Source of the DNA: Clostridia bacterium
Lineage (GTDB): Bacteria > Bacillota > Clostridia > Oscillospirales > Acutalibacteraceae
Assembly: GCA_017436255.1 (NCBI GenBank)
Contig: JAFSDK010000034.1
Location: 1-64,000 of the forward strand
Length of the DNA stretch: 64,000 nt
Direction: 5' to 3'
Shown: piece after piece, positions 16,320 through 26,700 of the stretch
Numbering within the stretch: the first letter of the stretch is position 1
How the letters are laid out: each line of letters begins with the position of its first letter
Made by a program: the position numbers and the translations under genes
Notes under the pieces: model-generated
What the model saw: only the letters and a program-made list of their open reading frames with translations
What the model was told of the DNA's origin: nothing
Databases searched by the model: none

Positions 16320-17669
16320 TTAAAATCCAAATCCACCGGGCATATTTGGCATTCCCATACGCCTCATAGCCTTTTTACCATTTTTGCCCGAAAATTGCTT
16401 GAACATCTTTTTCATTTGTTCATACTGTTTTATAAGTCTGTTAACGTCTTCAACGCTTGTACCCGAGCCCGCCGCAATTCTCTTTCGGCGTGACGCGTTT
16501 AATATATCAGGTTTAGCCCGTTCTTTTTTGGTCATAGAGGTAATAATTGCTTCTATTCGCAAAAATTGTCGCTCATCTATATCTACGTCTCTTAATTGAC
16601 GTTCCATACCGGGCATCATCGAAAGAAGACTTTTAACTGATCCCATCTTTTTGATTTGCCTAAACTGCTCAAGCAAATCATTCATATCGAATTTATTTTC
16701 CTGCAAACGTTTAGCAGTTTCTTCCGCTTTACGCTCGTCAAGTTCATTCTCGACCTTTTCGATGAAGGATAGCATATCACCCATACCAAGTATACGCGAT
16801 GCCATACGGTCAGGATGGAACTCATCAAGATCGTCAAGTTTTTCACCAACACCGGTAAACATAATGGGCTTACCCGTAACGGCACGAATTGAAAGAGCCG
16901 CACCGCCACGTGTATCACCATCAAGTTTTGTGAGAATTATACCGTCAATTTCAAGTTGTTCATTAAAAGATTTTGAAATATTAACCGCATCTTGACCTAT
17001 CATTGAGTCTACAACAAGTAAAATGTTATTTACCTCAACCGCCTTTATAATGCGCTTAAGTTCTTCCATAAGTTCGCTGTCAACGTGTAGACGACCTGCG
17101 GTATCAAGAATTACGTAATCGTTACCGTAATCCCTTGCCATTTTAACGGCCTCAACCGCTGTTTTTTCAGGTGCCTGAGTACCCTTTTCGAAAACGGGTA
17201 CGCCTGCAGATTCGCCAACTACCTTTAACTGCTCAATTGCGGCGGGACGGTAAATATCACACGCTACGAGCATAGGTCTATGACCTTGCGACTTTAAAAA
17301 CTTAGCAAGTTTACCACTATGTGTAGTTTTACCGGAACCTTGCAAACCACACATCATTATAATAGTGGGTATTTTTGAAGCAGTTTTTAGTCTTGCCTGT
17401 TCGCTACCCATAAGGGCAGTTAATTCATCGCGAACGATTTTAATAACCATCTGCACTGCCGTAAGACTTTCCATTACATTGGCACCAATACATTTTTCGG
17501 CAACGGAATTAGTAAAATCTTTGGCAACTTTATAGTTAACGTCGGCTTCAAGAAGTGCTAGTCTTACTTCTCGCATAGCCTCCTTAACATCTGATTCGGT
17601 AAGCTTACCTCGAGAACGCAATTTCTTAAAGACGGCGCTAATTTTATCTGATAAATTATCAAATGCCAT
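16320..17669 (-). CDS. ffh: Signal recognition particle protein Ffh (SRP54)
   Basis: GTPase of the signal recognition particle, 449 residues, which delivers nascent membrane proteins to FtsY. The N domain is followed by the G domain with GLQGSGKTTHSGKLA (G1), LVACDIYRPAAIEQL, VILDTAGRLH (G3) and ILTKLDGDTRGG (G4). The methionine-rich M domain, about residues 330-449, contains MPGMERQLRDVDIDERQF and the basic RNA-binding stretch NASRRKRIAAGSGTSVEDVN. It follows ylxM by 11 bases, the standard arrangement. Confidence 0.98.
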   Translation of the reverse strand: MAFDNLSDKISAVFKKLRSRGKLTESDVKEAMREVRLALLEADVNYKVAKDFTNSVAEKCIGANVMESLTAVQMVIKIVRDELTALMGSEQARLKTASKIPTIIMMCGLQGSGKTTHSGKLAKFLKSQGHRPMLVACDIYRPAAIEQLKVVGESAGVPVFEKGTQAPEKTAVEAVKMARDYGNDYVILDTAGRLHVDSELMEELKRIIKAVEVNNILLVVDSMIGQDAVNISKSFNEQLEIDGIILTKLDGDTRGGAALSIRAVTGKPIMFTGVGEKLDDLDEFHPDRMASRILGMGDMLSFIEKVENELDERKAEETAKRLQENKFDMNDLLEQFRQIKKMGSVKSLLSMMPGMERQLRDVDIDERQFLRIEAIITSMTKKERAKPDILNASRRKRIAAGSGTSVEDVNRLIKQYEQMKKMFKQFSGKNGKKAMRRMGMPNMPGGFGF

Positions 17670-17680
17670 ATAAACGCCTC

Positions 17681-17983
17681 CTAAAAATTCTCAATATATT
17701 TTAATAATTCTTGTTGACTGATACTGCCTTGTTTTAAATCTTTGGCCATTTTCTTTAGCGTATCAGTCTTTTCACATAAGTGAAGTTTATTTTCAAATTC
17801 AATAAGTTGTTGTTCGGTACGTTTAACAGAATCTCTTACACCCTGTCTTGAAATACCAACGTTTTGTGCAACCTCTGCAAGTGAAAAGTCTTCATTATAA
17901 TAAAAATCAAAAAGTTCACGTTGTTTGTCGGTGAGACATTCACCATAATAATCAAACAAAATCGTAATATTTAAATCTTTCAT
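17681..17983 (-). CDS. ylxM: YlxM-type helix-turn-helix protein, putative SRP regulator
   Basis: DNA-binding-like protein of 100 residues: LTDKQRELFDFYYNEDFSLA followed by EVAQNVGISRQGVRDSVKRTE matches the UPF0122/YlxM sigma-70 region-4-like fold. In Streptococcus mutans YlxM binds SRP and modulates its GTPase activity. It is the first gene of the ffh operon, 63-70 bases after a strong promoter. Confidence 0.93.
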   Translation of the reverse strand: MKDLNITILFDYYGECLTDKQRELFDFYYNEDFSLAEVAQNVGISRQGVRDSVKRTEQQLIEFENKLHLCEKTDTLKKMAKDLKQGSISQQELLKYIENF

Positions 17984-18023
17984 AAAAACCTCACATCCGG
18001 AAAGTTTTTAACTTTACAGCATG

Positions 18024-18052
18024 ATTATAACACATAAATGAATGTGTGTCAA
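18024..18052 (-). promoter_or_regulatory. Sigma-A-like promoter of the ylxM-ffh operon
   Basis: Consensus TTGACA (18052-18047) and TATAAT (18029-18024) on the minus strand with a 17-base spacer. Confidence 0.85.
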
Positions 18053-18078
18053 GTTTTTTTCTTTACATTAAATTATCC

Positions 18079-18107
18079 TTGAAATATAGTTACATTTAGC
18101 ATATAAT
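18079..18107 (+). promoter_or_regulatory. Sigma-A-like promoter of the peptide-binding lipoprotein gene
   Basis: TTGAAA (18079-18084) and TATAAT (18102-18107) with a 17-base spacer, divergent from the ylxM promoter. The start codon follows 36 bases later. Confidence 0.8.
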
Positions 18108-18142
18108 AAATTTTGTAATTAAATTAAAAGGAAAACAAAAAA

Positions 18143-19600
18143 ATGAAAAAAATTACTGCAATTATTTTGTCTTTAATTTTAATATTTTCACTTTGTGGTT
18201 GCTCGGGTTCCGACTCATCGGCCATCATATATTATGGTGCTATTAACTGCCCTAAAACACTTGACCCGCAAACCGCCTCAAGTTTTATTGAATTAATGAT
18301 TGTTAGAAATATTTATGAAGGATTACTTCGCGAGGATACTGACGGAAAAATCAAACTTGGTATTGCAGAAAGTTATACTTATAATAATTCGACCTATACT
18401 TTTAAACTCAGAGATGACGCTTTTTGGAGTAATGGCGAAAAAGTCACGGCAAATGATTTTGTCTTTGCTATGCGCCGTGCAATTAACCCGAAAACCGAAT
18501 CACCAAATGCACAACTTCTATACTGCATTAAAAATGCAAAAAAAATACACACTTCAAATACTCCCATTAATGCACTTGGAGTTACTGCCTTAAACGATTT
18601 AACTCTTAAAATCGAGTTGCAAGAAAGTGACCCTGATTTTCTTTACGTGCTTACTACTGCAATTTGTATGCCCTGTAATGAAAAATTTTTCAACACAACG
18701 GTCGGCAAATATGGTATGTCGCTTGATACCACCATCTCTAACGGTTCATACAAACTAACTAAATGGAACACTGAGGATTTCGCTATGCGAATTCTCAAAA
18801 ATAAAGATTACACAGGCGATTTTATTCCTGAAAATTCAGCAGTATATTTTTCAGCCAACAAAGAGTATAACACCCTTGAAACATTAAAAAAGAGTTCAGT
18901 TGATATTGCAGAAATTACCTGTGAACAAACTAAAATAGCTCAAAAAGACGGATTTAAAACAAAATCAATGCAGAATAAGGTTTTACTTTTATCCCTTGGC
19001 AACGGATATTCTCGCAATTTAAAGCAAGCTTTACACTCTTCATTACTTACTGTAAATGATTTTGAAAATATTAACGAAAGCTATACTTTTGCAGATAGTC
19101 TTTTACCCGATATGTTTAAAGGTGAATATACAAATAAAGTTAACGTTTACTCACCTACCACAGCAAAAAAGTTATATGATGCAGAGATTAAAAAACTTGA
19201 CAATCGTTTTCCGCAAAGCACCATGATCTATTGCGGAGACGATACAGTTACCGATATTTTAAAATTGGTGGCAGGACATTGGCAACAAAATCTTGGTGCT
19301 TATATAAATATAGCCCAACTCGAATCTAATAGTAGTGTGATTTATAAAAGTTCGTTGGATAAATATCACATCGCGGCATATTCATTTGAAATAAATGAGA
19401 CAAATTTAGATGCTTACATGGATAAACTCAATATAAGCAACACTAAAAACTTAAACGTTGAAAACTGCTACAAATACTCTAACATAATACCAATTGCCTA
19501 CTATGGTACGGTTTTTGCGTATGATACACGACTAACAACAATCAAATTTTCTGACACTAACGGTTTTGTTGACTTTTCTACAGTAGTTAAAGATATATAA
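18143..19600 (+). CDS. ABC transporter substrate-binding lipoprotein, family 5 (peptide type)
   Basis: Extracellular solute-binding protein of the OppA/DppA type, 485 residues. A lipoprotein signal ends in LFSLCGCSGSD, with the modified cysteine at about residue 18. The family-5 signature region begins TLDPQTASSFIELMIVRNIYEGL; LAESYTYNNSTYTFKLRDDAFWSNG-like motifs follow. The second lobe is shorter and more divergent than usual. No permease or ATPase gene is beside it, so it is an orphan binding protein or works with a transporter encoded elsewhere. It is monocistronic, with a promoter and terminator. Confidence 0.88.
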   Translation: MKKITAIILSLILIFSLCGCSGSDSSAIIYYGAINCPKTLDPQTASSFIELMIVRNIYEGLLREDTDGKIKLGIAESYTYNNSTYTFKLRDDAFWSNGEKVTANDFVFAMRRAINPKTESPNAQLLYCIKNAKKIHTSNTPINALGVTALNDLTLKIELQESDPDFLYVLTTAICMPCNEKFFNTTVGKYGMSLDTTISNGSYKLTKWNTEDFAMRILKNKDYTGDFIPENSAVYFSANKEYNTLETLKKSSVDIAEITCEQTKIAQKDGFKTKSMQNKVLLLSLGNGYSRNLKQALHSSLLTVNDFENINESYTFADSLLPDMFKGEYTNKVNVYSPTTAKKLYDAEIKKLDNRFPQSTMIYCGDDTVTDILKLVAGHWQQNLGAYINIAQLESNSSVIYKSSLDKYHIAAYSFEINETNLDAYMDKLNISNTKNLNVENCYKYSNIIPIAYYGTVFAYDTRLTTIKFSDTNGFVDFSTVVKDI

Positions 19601-19625
19601 AAAAGGCGTACACCGTACGCCTTTT
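19601..19625. terminator. Bidirectional terminator between the lipoprotein gene and murC
   Basis: Perfect stem AAAAGGCGTAC with GTACGCCTTTT and a three-base loop. A/T runs on both sides serve the two convergent genes. Confidence 0.9.
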
Positions 19626-19630
19626 AATTA

Positions 19631-21004
19631 TTATCCTAATTTATCTTGTACAATATGAGCCGCCTTATAAATATCGCCGCCGCCCATGGTAATAACCAAA
19701 TCGCCTTCTTTTGCGATGGTAATAATTTCATCCGCTACCGATTCGAAGGTTTCGCGAACTACAGCATCAGGCAACTTACAAGCAATATCTTCAGAGGATA
19801 TTCCGTAGGTGTTCTTTTCTCGTGAGCCCATTATCGGCATTAAAATCACCTTATCGGCAATTTTAAGCGACTCAATAAACTCATCAAGTAAAAGTGCAGT
19901 TCTTGAAAATGTAAAGGGTTGGAACACCGCAATTACACGTTTATAATCAAGTGTCTTAGCGGCCGAAAGGGTTGCCTTAATTTCGGTAGGATGATGAGCA
20001 TAGTCATCAGCAAGTACAAAGCCGTTGTATTGCCCTAAAAACTCAAAACGTCTACCCGCACCTGTAAACTGCTCAAGCGCATTTTTAATACCTTCGGGTT
20101 CAACGCCCATATAATCGGCAACGGCAATTGCCGCGAGTCCGTTCATTACGTTATGATAACCGGGTATATGCATTACAATACTTACTAGTTTTTTGCCGTT
20201 TTTAAACACATCAAAAGCATAACCGAATTTCGATTGTCTTAAATTATCTGCATAGTAATCGTTTGATTTATTCAAACCAAAGGTAATAATTTTTGCATCA
20301 ATACCAACGGACGCCTTAACTGCAAGTTCATCGTCACCATTTATAAAGGCTAATTTTGACATACCAATAAATTTATGGAAAGATAGCACCAGATTGTCCA
20401 TTGTTTTGAAATAATCCAAGTGGTCATTGTCTATGTTAAGTAACACAGACACATCAGGTGTCATTTGCAAAAAGGTATCTACAAACTCGCATGCCTCACA
20501 AACCATATTCTCGGTTTGACCTGTTCTACCATTAGAATTAATAAGTGGTAGTTTGCCACCTATAACTGCGGTAGGATCTAACTTGTTTAAATACAAAATT
20601 TGTGTTATCATAGAGGTAGTAGAAGTTTTACCGTGTGTACCGCAAACACCGATTACGTTATCATACATACGGGTAAGTGCACCGAGAAGGTGTGAGCGTT
20701 CCATCGTTGGAATGCCTTTTTCAGCGGCAAAAGTAAGTTCCGGATTATCTTTAGAGATTGCCGCAGAGTATACAATAAGTTCTGCATCACCGACATTCTC
20801 GGCACTGTGGCCCATGTATACCGTAACACCTAGCGCCTTTACCCTTTTTAACGGATCGCTTATATTATTGTCAGAGCCTGTTAGGATGTAACCTTTTGAA
20901 TGAAGTATCTCGGCAAGTGGACACATACCCGAGCCACCAATTCCTATCATATGAACTCTTTTTACATTTTGAATGATTTTATCTTCTTCGCGTAAACTTT
21001 TCAT
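19631..21004 (-). CDS. murC: UDP-N-acetylmuramate--L-alanine ligase
   Basis: Adds L-alanine to UDP-MurNAc, the first amino acid of the peptidoglycan stem, using ATP in the cytoplasm. 457 residues from ATG 21004, which has AGGGGA six bases upstream; the frame extends 14 codons further without a ribosome binding site. Visible motifs are VHMIGIGGSGMCPLAEIL (UDP-binding Rossmann domain), GVCGTHGKTSTTSMI (ATP P-loop), NIDNDHLDYF and DDYAHHPTEIKATL. It is not in a mur/fts cluster here. Confidence 0.97.
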   Translation of the reverse strand: MKSLREEDKIIQNVKRVHMIGIGGSGMCPLAEILHSKGYILTGSDNNISDPLKRVKALGVTVYMGHSAENVGDAELIVYSAAISKDNPELTFAAEKGIPTMERSHLLGALTRMYDNVIGVCGTHGKTSTTSMITQILYLNKLDPTAVIGGKLPLINSNGRTGQTENMVCEACEFVDTFLQMTPDVSVLLNIDNDHLDYFKTMDNLVLSFHKFIGMSKLAFINGDDELAVKASVGIDAKIITFGLNKSNDYYADNLRQSKFGYAFDVFKNGKKLVSIVMHIPGYHNVMNGLAAIAVADYMGVEPEGIKNALEQFTGAGRRFEFLGQYNGFVLADDYAHHPTEIKATLSAAKTLDYKRVIAVFQPFTFSRTALLLDEFIESLKIADKVILMPIMGSREKNTYGISSEDIACKLPDAVVRETFESVADEIITIAKEGDLVITMGGGDIYKAAHIVQDKLG

Positions 21005-21090
21005 AAATAGTCCCCTTACAGATTTTACATATCTATTATATTGCAAGTCGTCAAAAAAATAAACAACTATTTTTATTTGAGAGGAAAAAA

Positions 21091-22254
21091 ATGTATATTT
21101 TACCCGAATATGTACGAAACATCATCAATACAATTGAAAACAACTGCCATGAAGCATATGTCGTGGGCGGTTCAGTTCGCGATATGCTTCTTGGTAAAAC
21201 ACCTAACGATTATGATATAACAACTTCCTGCTTGCCCGGTGGTATTTGCGACCTATTTGAAAAGACCATTGAAACCGGTATAAAGCACGGCACCGTAACC
21301 ATTGTTGCCGACGGTAATAACGTTGAGGTTACTACATATCGTCAAGACGGAGAATATATAAATCATCGCTCACCCAAGGACGTTAACTTTGTATCAAACC
21401 TTGAAGCCGATTTGTCACGCCGAGATTTCACAATTAACGCTATGGCATATAATGAAAAAGATGGTGTTATTGACCTGTTTGGCGGTGAAAATGATTTAAA
21501 AAATAAAATCATACGCACCGTCGGGAACGCCGACAGCCGTTTCAAAGAGGATGCTTTAAGAATTTTACGTGCCGTTCGTTTTGCCGCAAGATTAGATTTT
21601 AACATTGAACAAAACACACTTAATGGCATTTACAATAACGTAAATTTATTAAAAGACATCAGTTCTGAACGTATTTTTTCAGAACTTATACAAATTTTAA
21701 CTACCGATAATCCGCAATATATTTCACTTATTTGTAACGGCGGCGGTTTTAAACATATTGGTATTAAAAATATTGCTTCCCCCGCCCTATTAAGCAGACT
21801 TAATAACAATAAAAATTTGCGTTATTACGCTTTTTGTAAATTGTGTGATGTTGATTGCGAAAGCCTTTGCAAAGCGCTTAAAACCGATAATTCGCTTAAA
21901 AAATATTGTTCAAATTTAGAATATGCAGAATACATATCTAAAAAGCCTAACAAGGTACAATTAAAACAGATTTTAAGGAAGTTATCATACGGCGAACTAA
22001 ACGATTATTTGAACTATATTGCAATCTTTTACCAAGCGGATATCAGCAACTGTGAAACATATTTAAAAGAAATCGTACAAAATGATGAAGCATATCTTAT
22101 AAAACATTTGGCGGTTGATGGTTCATATCTTTTAGAACTTGGGTTCCGTGAAAATGCAATTGGTGAAATTCTTGAAAAACTTTTATTTGAAGTAATAAAA
22201 GACAACAGTCTTAATACTAAAGAAAGACTAACCGACATAATTAAAAATATGTAA
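21091..22254 (+). CDS. cca: CCA-adding tRNA nucleotidyltransferase (class II)
   Basis: Adds or repairs the 3' CCA end of tRNAs, 387 residues. The nucleotidyltransferase motif is VVGGSVRDMLLGKTPNDYDI with the two metal aspartates. The neck region is LSRRDFTINAMAYNEKDGVIDLFGG and the base-recognition region is EDALRILRAVRFAARLDF. A C-terminal HD phosphohydrolase domain is not evident. The two tRNA genes in this window already encode CCA, so the enzyme would mainly repair ends here. It is divergent from murC. Confidence 0.95.
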   Translation: MYILPEYVRNIINTIENNCHEAYVVGGSVRDMLLGKTPNDYDITTSCLPGGICDLFEKTIETGIKHGTVTIVADGNNVEVTTYRQDGEYINHRSPKDVNFVSNLEADLSRRDFTINAMAYNEKDGVIDLFGGENDLKNKIIRTVGNADSRFKEDALRILRAVRFAARLDFNIEQNTLNGIYNNVNLLKDISSERIFSELIQILTTDNPQYISLICNGGGFKHIGIKNIASPALLSRLNNNKNLRYYAFCKLCDVDCESLCKALKTDNSLKKYCSNLEYAEYISKKPNKVQLKQILRKLSYGELNDYLNYIAIFYQADISNCETYLKEIVQNDEAYLIKHLAVDGSYLLELGFRENAIGEILEKLLFEVIKDNSLNTKERLTDIIKNM

Positions 22255-22266
22255 CCCAAATAAGTG

Positions 22267-22309
22267 CGCGTCATAAAATGTAGTATAGCATTTTATGACG
22301 CGTTATTTT
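22267..22309 (+). terminator. Terminator after cca
   Basis: A perfect 14-base-pair stem, CGCGTCATAAAATG with CATTTTATGACGCG and an eight-base loop, followed by TTATTTTT. The dipicolinate gene begins only 16 bases later, so its transcript may start within or just after this hairpin, or read through. Confidence 0.9.
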
Positions 22310-22324
22310 TGTGTGGTGATTATA

Positions 22325-23113
22325 TTGAATATATTAATAATTGGCGGAGATAACCGACAAAAAATATTAAACGATAACCTAAAAAAAGCAGGATATACTA
22401 CCGCGCATATTACACAGCGAAATGAACTAAATATAAATTTTGACGAGTTTGAGTGTGTAATTTTCCCATACCCCACTACCAAAGACGGAATTACGGTAAA
22501 TAACACATTAAGTGAAGATAAATTGTTTATTGCCGAAATTGTTAAAAAAATTAAACGCCAAAAGGTTTTGTGTGGCAATTATAACTTTGTTAATATTGAA
22601 TATATTGACTATGGAAAAAGTGATGAACTAACCTTTCTAAACGCGGTACCAACCGCAGAAGGAGCAATAGAATTAGCAATAAAAAACACGCCCCACACCA
22701 TTTGGAAAAGTAATTGTTTAGTTGTGGGAAACGGAAAGTGCGGAAAAATATTGGCCGACAGACTATCTGCACTTAAAGCAAACGTAACCGTATCTGCTCG
22801 AAAAGACGTAGATTTTGCGTATATTGATTCACTAGGTTATAATTACATCAACACCTACGAAATTGCAAAATCTGCCCACCTGTATGATATAATCTTTAAT
22901 ACAGTTGACACCCTTGTAATTGATGAATCGGTTCTTAAAAACTGTAAAAAAGATTGTCTTATAATTGAACTCGCATCAGCACCCTACGGCATTGATTTTG
23001 CCGCTGCAGAGAGATTAGGACTTAAAACAATTAACGCGCCGGGGTTACCGGGCAAAACATCCCCGAAAACCGCCGCAGATATACTCACTAAAACCATTCT
23101 TAAACTTATATAA
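22325..23113 (+). CDS. dpaA: Dipicolinate synthase subunit A
   Basis: One subunit of the enzyme that makes dipicolinic acid, the calcium-chelating solute of the spore core. 262 residues from TTG 22325, in the context NILIIGGDNRQKILNDNL after GGTGAT; an upstream ATG at 22295 lies inside the terminator stem. A Rossmann motif, CLVVGNGKCGKILADRL (GxGxxG), lies near residue 140. IELASAPYGIDFAAAERLG and NAPGLPGKTSPKTAADI are typical of SpoVFA. It is normally a mother-cell (SigK) gene. Adjacent to dpaB. Confidence 0.93.
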   Translation: MNILIIGGDNRQKILNDNLKKAGYTTAHITQRNELNINFDEFECVIFPYPTTKDGITVNNTLSEDKLFIAEIVKKIKRQKVLCGNYNFVNIEYIDYGKSDELTFLNAVPTAEGAIELAIKNTPHTIWKSNCLVVGNGKCGKILADRLSALKANVTVSARKDVDFAYIDSLGYNYINTYEIAKSAHLYDIIFNTVDTLVIDESVLKNCKKDCLIIELASAPYGIDFAAAERLGLKTINAPGLPGKTSPKTAADILTKTILKLI

Positions 23114-23130
23114 TCAAAGAGGAGATTTAT

Positions 23131-23706
23131 ATGCATGGATTAACGGCCGGATATGCTTTGTGCGGCTCTTTTTGCACCATTGCAGATTCTGTTAAACAAA
23201 TAGAAAAGCTCACAAAAAATAATATTAATGTAGTACCTATAATGTCGGAAATTGTATATAATACCGATAACCGATTTAACAAGGCGGATGAACTAAAAGA
23301 AAAAGTCATAACACTTACCGGAAATCAAATTATTCATACAATAACCGGTGCAGAACCTATTGGACCTAAGAAGCTTTTAGATATTCTTATAGTTTCTCCT
23401 TGCACCGGTAATACCATTGCAAAAATCGCAAACGGCATTACAGATTCGTCGGTAACGATGGCTGTTAAGGCGCATCTGCGAAATAATCGTCCTGTTGTAT
23501 TAGCGATCGCAACAAATGATGCACTAGGCGGTTCAGCAGTTAATATCGGTAAACTTTTAAACACTAAAAACATTTACTTTGTACCGTTCGGTCAAGATGA
23601 CCCCATCGGCAAAAATAACTCACTTATCGCAGATTTTGATAAAACACTTGAAACAATTTTTGCAGCAATCAACGGCGAACAACTTCAACCAATTCTAATA
23701 AAATAA
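23131..23706 (+). CDS. dpaB: Dipicolinate synthase subunit B
   Basis: Flavoprotein-fold partner of DpaA, 191 residues, full length. The N-terminus GLTAGYALCGSFCTIADSV, the central DILIVSPCTGNTIAKIANGI and SSVTMAVKAHLRNNRPVVLAI are typical of SpoVFB. AGAGGAG precedes the ATG, 17 bases after dpaA. Spores need the pair for core dehydration and heat resistance, so the host is built to sporulate. Confidence 0.95.
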   Translation: MHGLTAGYALCGSFCTIADSVKQIEKLTKNNINVVPIMSEIVYNTDNRFNKADELKEKVITLTGNQIIHTITGAEPIGPKKLLDILIVSPCTGNTIAKIANGITDSSVTMAVKAHLRNNRPVVLAIATNDALGGSAVNIGKLLNTKNIYFVPFGQDDPIGKNNSLIADFDKTLETIFAAINGEQLQPILIK

Positions 23707-23729
23707 AAGGAGTGCATTGCACTCCTTTT
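23705..23729. terminator. Bidirectional terminator between dpaB and addA
   Basis: AAAAGGAGTGCA and TGCACTCCTTTT around a single central base, overlapping the dpaB stop codon, with A/T runs on both sides. It serves the convergent dpaAB and addBA units. Confidence 0.85.
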
Positions 23730-23731
23730 AT

Positions 23732-26700
23732 TTATAGTTCAATTTCTTTATTCAAAGCAAACGAGTAGATGATTTTTTGCTTAATCGGCAACTCGAAAAT
23801 CTTCTGACATGCCTTAGCGTAAATATTAAGTTGCTCACCATATGCTAAACTTAAATCTTGCTCATTTTTAATTCGGTCGGTTTTAAAGTCAACAACAACA
23901 ATTCCGTCATCTTCAACAAATACACAGTCAACCGAACCTTGTACAACAATTTTTTCGTTTGCCAACTCATCAGATAAATCAAAGTTTAACTCGCCTGCCG
24001 AAATTTCGGTTAAGAAACGCATTTCGCGTTCAACAATGTTTGCTTTTTTTAGACGCGAATAAATATCGCTTTCAAAGAACTTACGTATAGCATCAATATT
24101 GATAGCCTCTTTTTCTTTAAGCGTAATAAACTGCCACTCGTAAAGTCGCTCGACCTCTGAAAGAATATCGGTTTCTGCTCTAGCAAAATCAGCAAACTGC
24201 ATAAAGCGGTGTGTCGCCGTTCCTATTTGTGCCGATGTTAGCCCCATTTTAGACATAAATGCAGGTGTTGACGAAAAACTATAATCTGTCTTCTCGGCCT
24301 TGTGAGCGACCTCGGTAACCGATGCCTTTGACTCAATATTTTTGAGCGAATTATAAGGATATTTGTAAGAGATAGCATCAGATATTTTTTGTGCCAATTC
24401 TTTGTTAGGTTCTACTTCATCGGTGATTACATCATCAAACACATAACCGACGTCTAGCCTTGTCCAATCGCTAATTTTTAGGTCAATTTCTCCCGACAGA
24501 TTATGAGAAACACCCGAAATTCCACGTTCGGTACGTATTGGAAAAGACGCTTTGTGTAACAATAGCGCCGAAATTAACCAACTACCGTACGAACTGCCGT
24601 ATGAAATTTTGTCGGCATAATCTTCTACCGATTTAGAAACCGTTAAGGGCGCAGCGTAATTTTCAAATTTTTGAACAACGTCCTTGGTAACAACCGAAAT
24701 AAAGAGTTTTTCCTCGGCTCTTGTTACGGCAACGTAGAACAAACGCAATGCCTCTGCCAACTGCTCTTTACTTATATTGTCGGATATTACTTCACGAAGC
24801 AACGGCGATATATCACCCTCACCGTTTTCTATTTCGTATTTAAATGAAACACCCAAATTCTCGTCAATAAGCAGTCTTTCCGACGTATCTGCGTGACTAA
24901 AGGGTGCCGCGGCATCGGCAATAATACATACGGGGAATTGTAAGCCCTTAGACTTATGTATTGTCATAAGTGTTATTGAATCATCCCCTGCCGAAACACC
25001 TGCACCGCGAATATTTTTTTCGGAAAGTTTTTCAATATGCTCAATAAATCTTGAAATATTATTACCCGTAGAATTTTCATCGTAAGATGCAGCCAACGAA
25101 TTTAGCATAAGCAAATTACTGCGTCTACCCTCACCCGATTCTAAAACGCTTACTACGTTAAGAATTCCCGTTTGGTCATATATATGTGAAATTAATTCGG
25201 ATACTGAACTGGTTGCGGCAAAATTTGAAAATTTGTTAAGTGTGCTAAGAAATTCACTGCATTTTTTATTGCCGTCGTTAGCCTTGGCAATTACTGCAGA
25301 TATCAAACTACCATTTCGTTTGGTAAGTCTGATTTCGGCAAGGTCATCCGCACTAAACATAAATACAGGTGACATAAGCGTAGCCGCCAACTCAACATCT
25401 CTTGTTGGATTTTCTATAGTTTTAAGCAACGAAAACATTATTTGAATTTCGGTAGTTTTTACATAGCCGTCTAGGTTATACGATACGGGTATTCCATACT
25501 TTTCAAGTTCCATCGCATATTCTGCGCCCTTGGTTGCGAGCGACCTGAATAATAACGTAAAATCGCTAAACCTTGGTTTACGAAGTTCTTTGCTCTCTTT
25601 ATCAGTAACTACGCCGTCCCTCATAAACCTATGTATAAACTCGGCGATATTCTTTACGTCGGTTTCGGTAACGTCTACGCCCGACGGGTCAACAAAGGAA
25701 ATTTCGACGTCGGTTTGATTGTTTTCGGGGAACTTTGCAGAATAAATCAAATGGTCGCTTTCATCGTACTTGAGAATGCTTTTTTCTCCATTCATCATTA
25801 TATCAAAAAAGAAATTCGTAAAATCGCAAATTCCCTTTCGACTTCTGAAGTTGTTACCGAGAACTATCTTTTTGAGTTGACCGTCTGCCGCATCATCAAA
25901 ATTAACGTACCTATCTTTTTTATCACTAAAGTTTTTAGGATTAGCACCTCTAAAACGGTAGATACTTTGCTTTAAGTCACCAACAACAAACAATCTTTTC
26001 TCATTATTTGATAAAATCGAGAATAACATATCCTGCATATTATTGGTGTCTTGAAATTCGTCTACCAATACTTCATCAAATCGGTTAATTATTTCTTCGG
26101 CAATATCTTTGAGAACTACCTTACCGTCCTTATATTCGCACAATAAAGATAAAGCCAAATGCTCGGTATCAGAAAAGGTCATAATATTTTTTTCTTGACG
26201 CTTTTGGTTATAAAGCTCTGAGTACTCAAGTGTTAACTTTAAAAGCGTAGCAGTAAGTAATTCTACGGTTTTAGAATGTGAAAACACCTTATCATAATCG
26301 GCATAAAAGAATTTATTTAAAGATAAAACTAAATCCTTTGCTTCATCCCTTAGATTTTTAGCGCTAACTACCTCGGGGATGTCATTTGCGCCCCTTACAC
26401 TTGGTAACTTTGGTAATTTAAAGGTAGATACCAATAGTCCTACTGTATTAAAATCGCGCTTTTTACAGTTTTTAAGCAATATCTCTAAATCAGAAATTAT
26501 TGCGGCAAAATTCGGCTCGTATACTGCCGATAGTTCGGACAATTTTTCAAGACCGGATATTGCCAACCTAATATTTTTAATCGCATTACCTATTCTTTCT
26601 TCGGCTATTAAAAACGTTTTTTCAAAACTATCGTAGATGTTAGAATCATTAAAACATTTCTCTAACTGCTCGTATATCCATTCATCAGGAAACGGCATAT

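Noticed and set aside
21005..21090. Divergent promoters between murC and cca
   Set aside because: TATAAT and TTGACG are present but their spacing is too short to support a promoter call.
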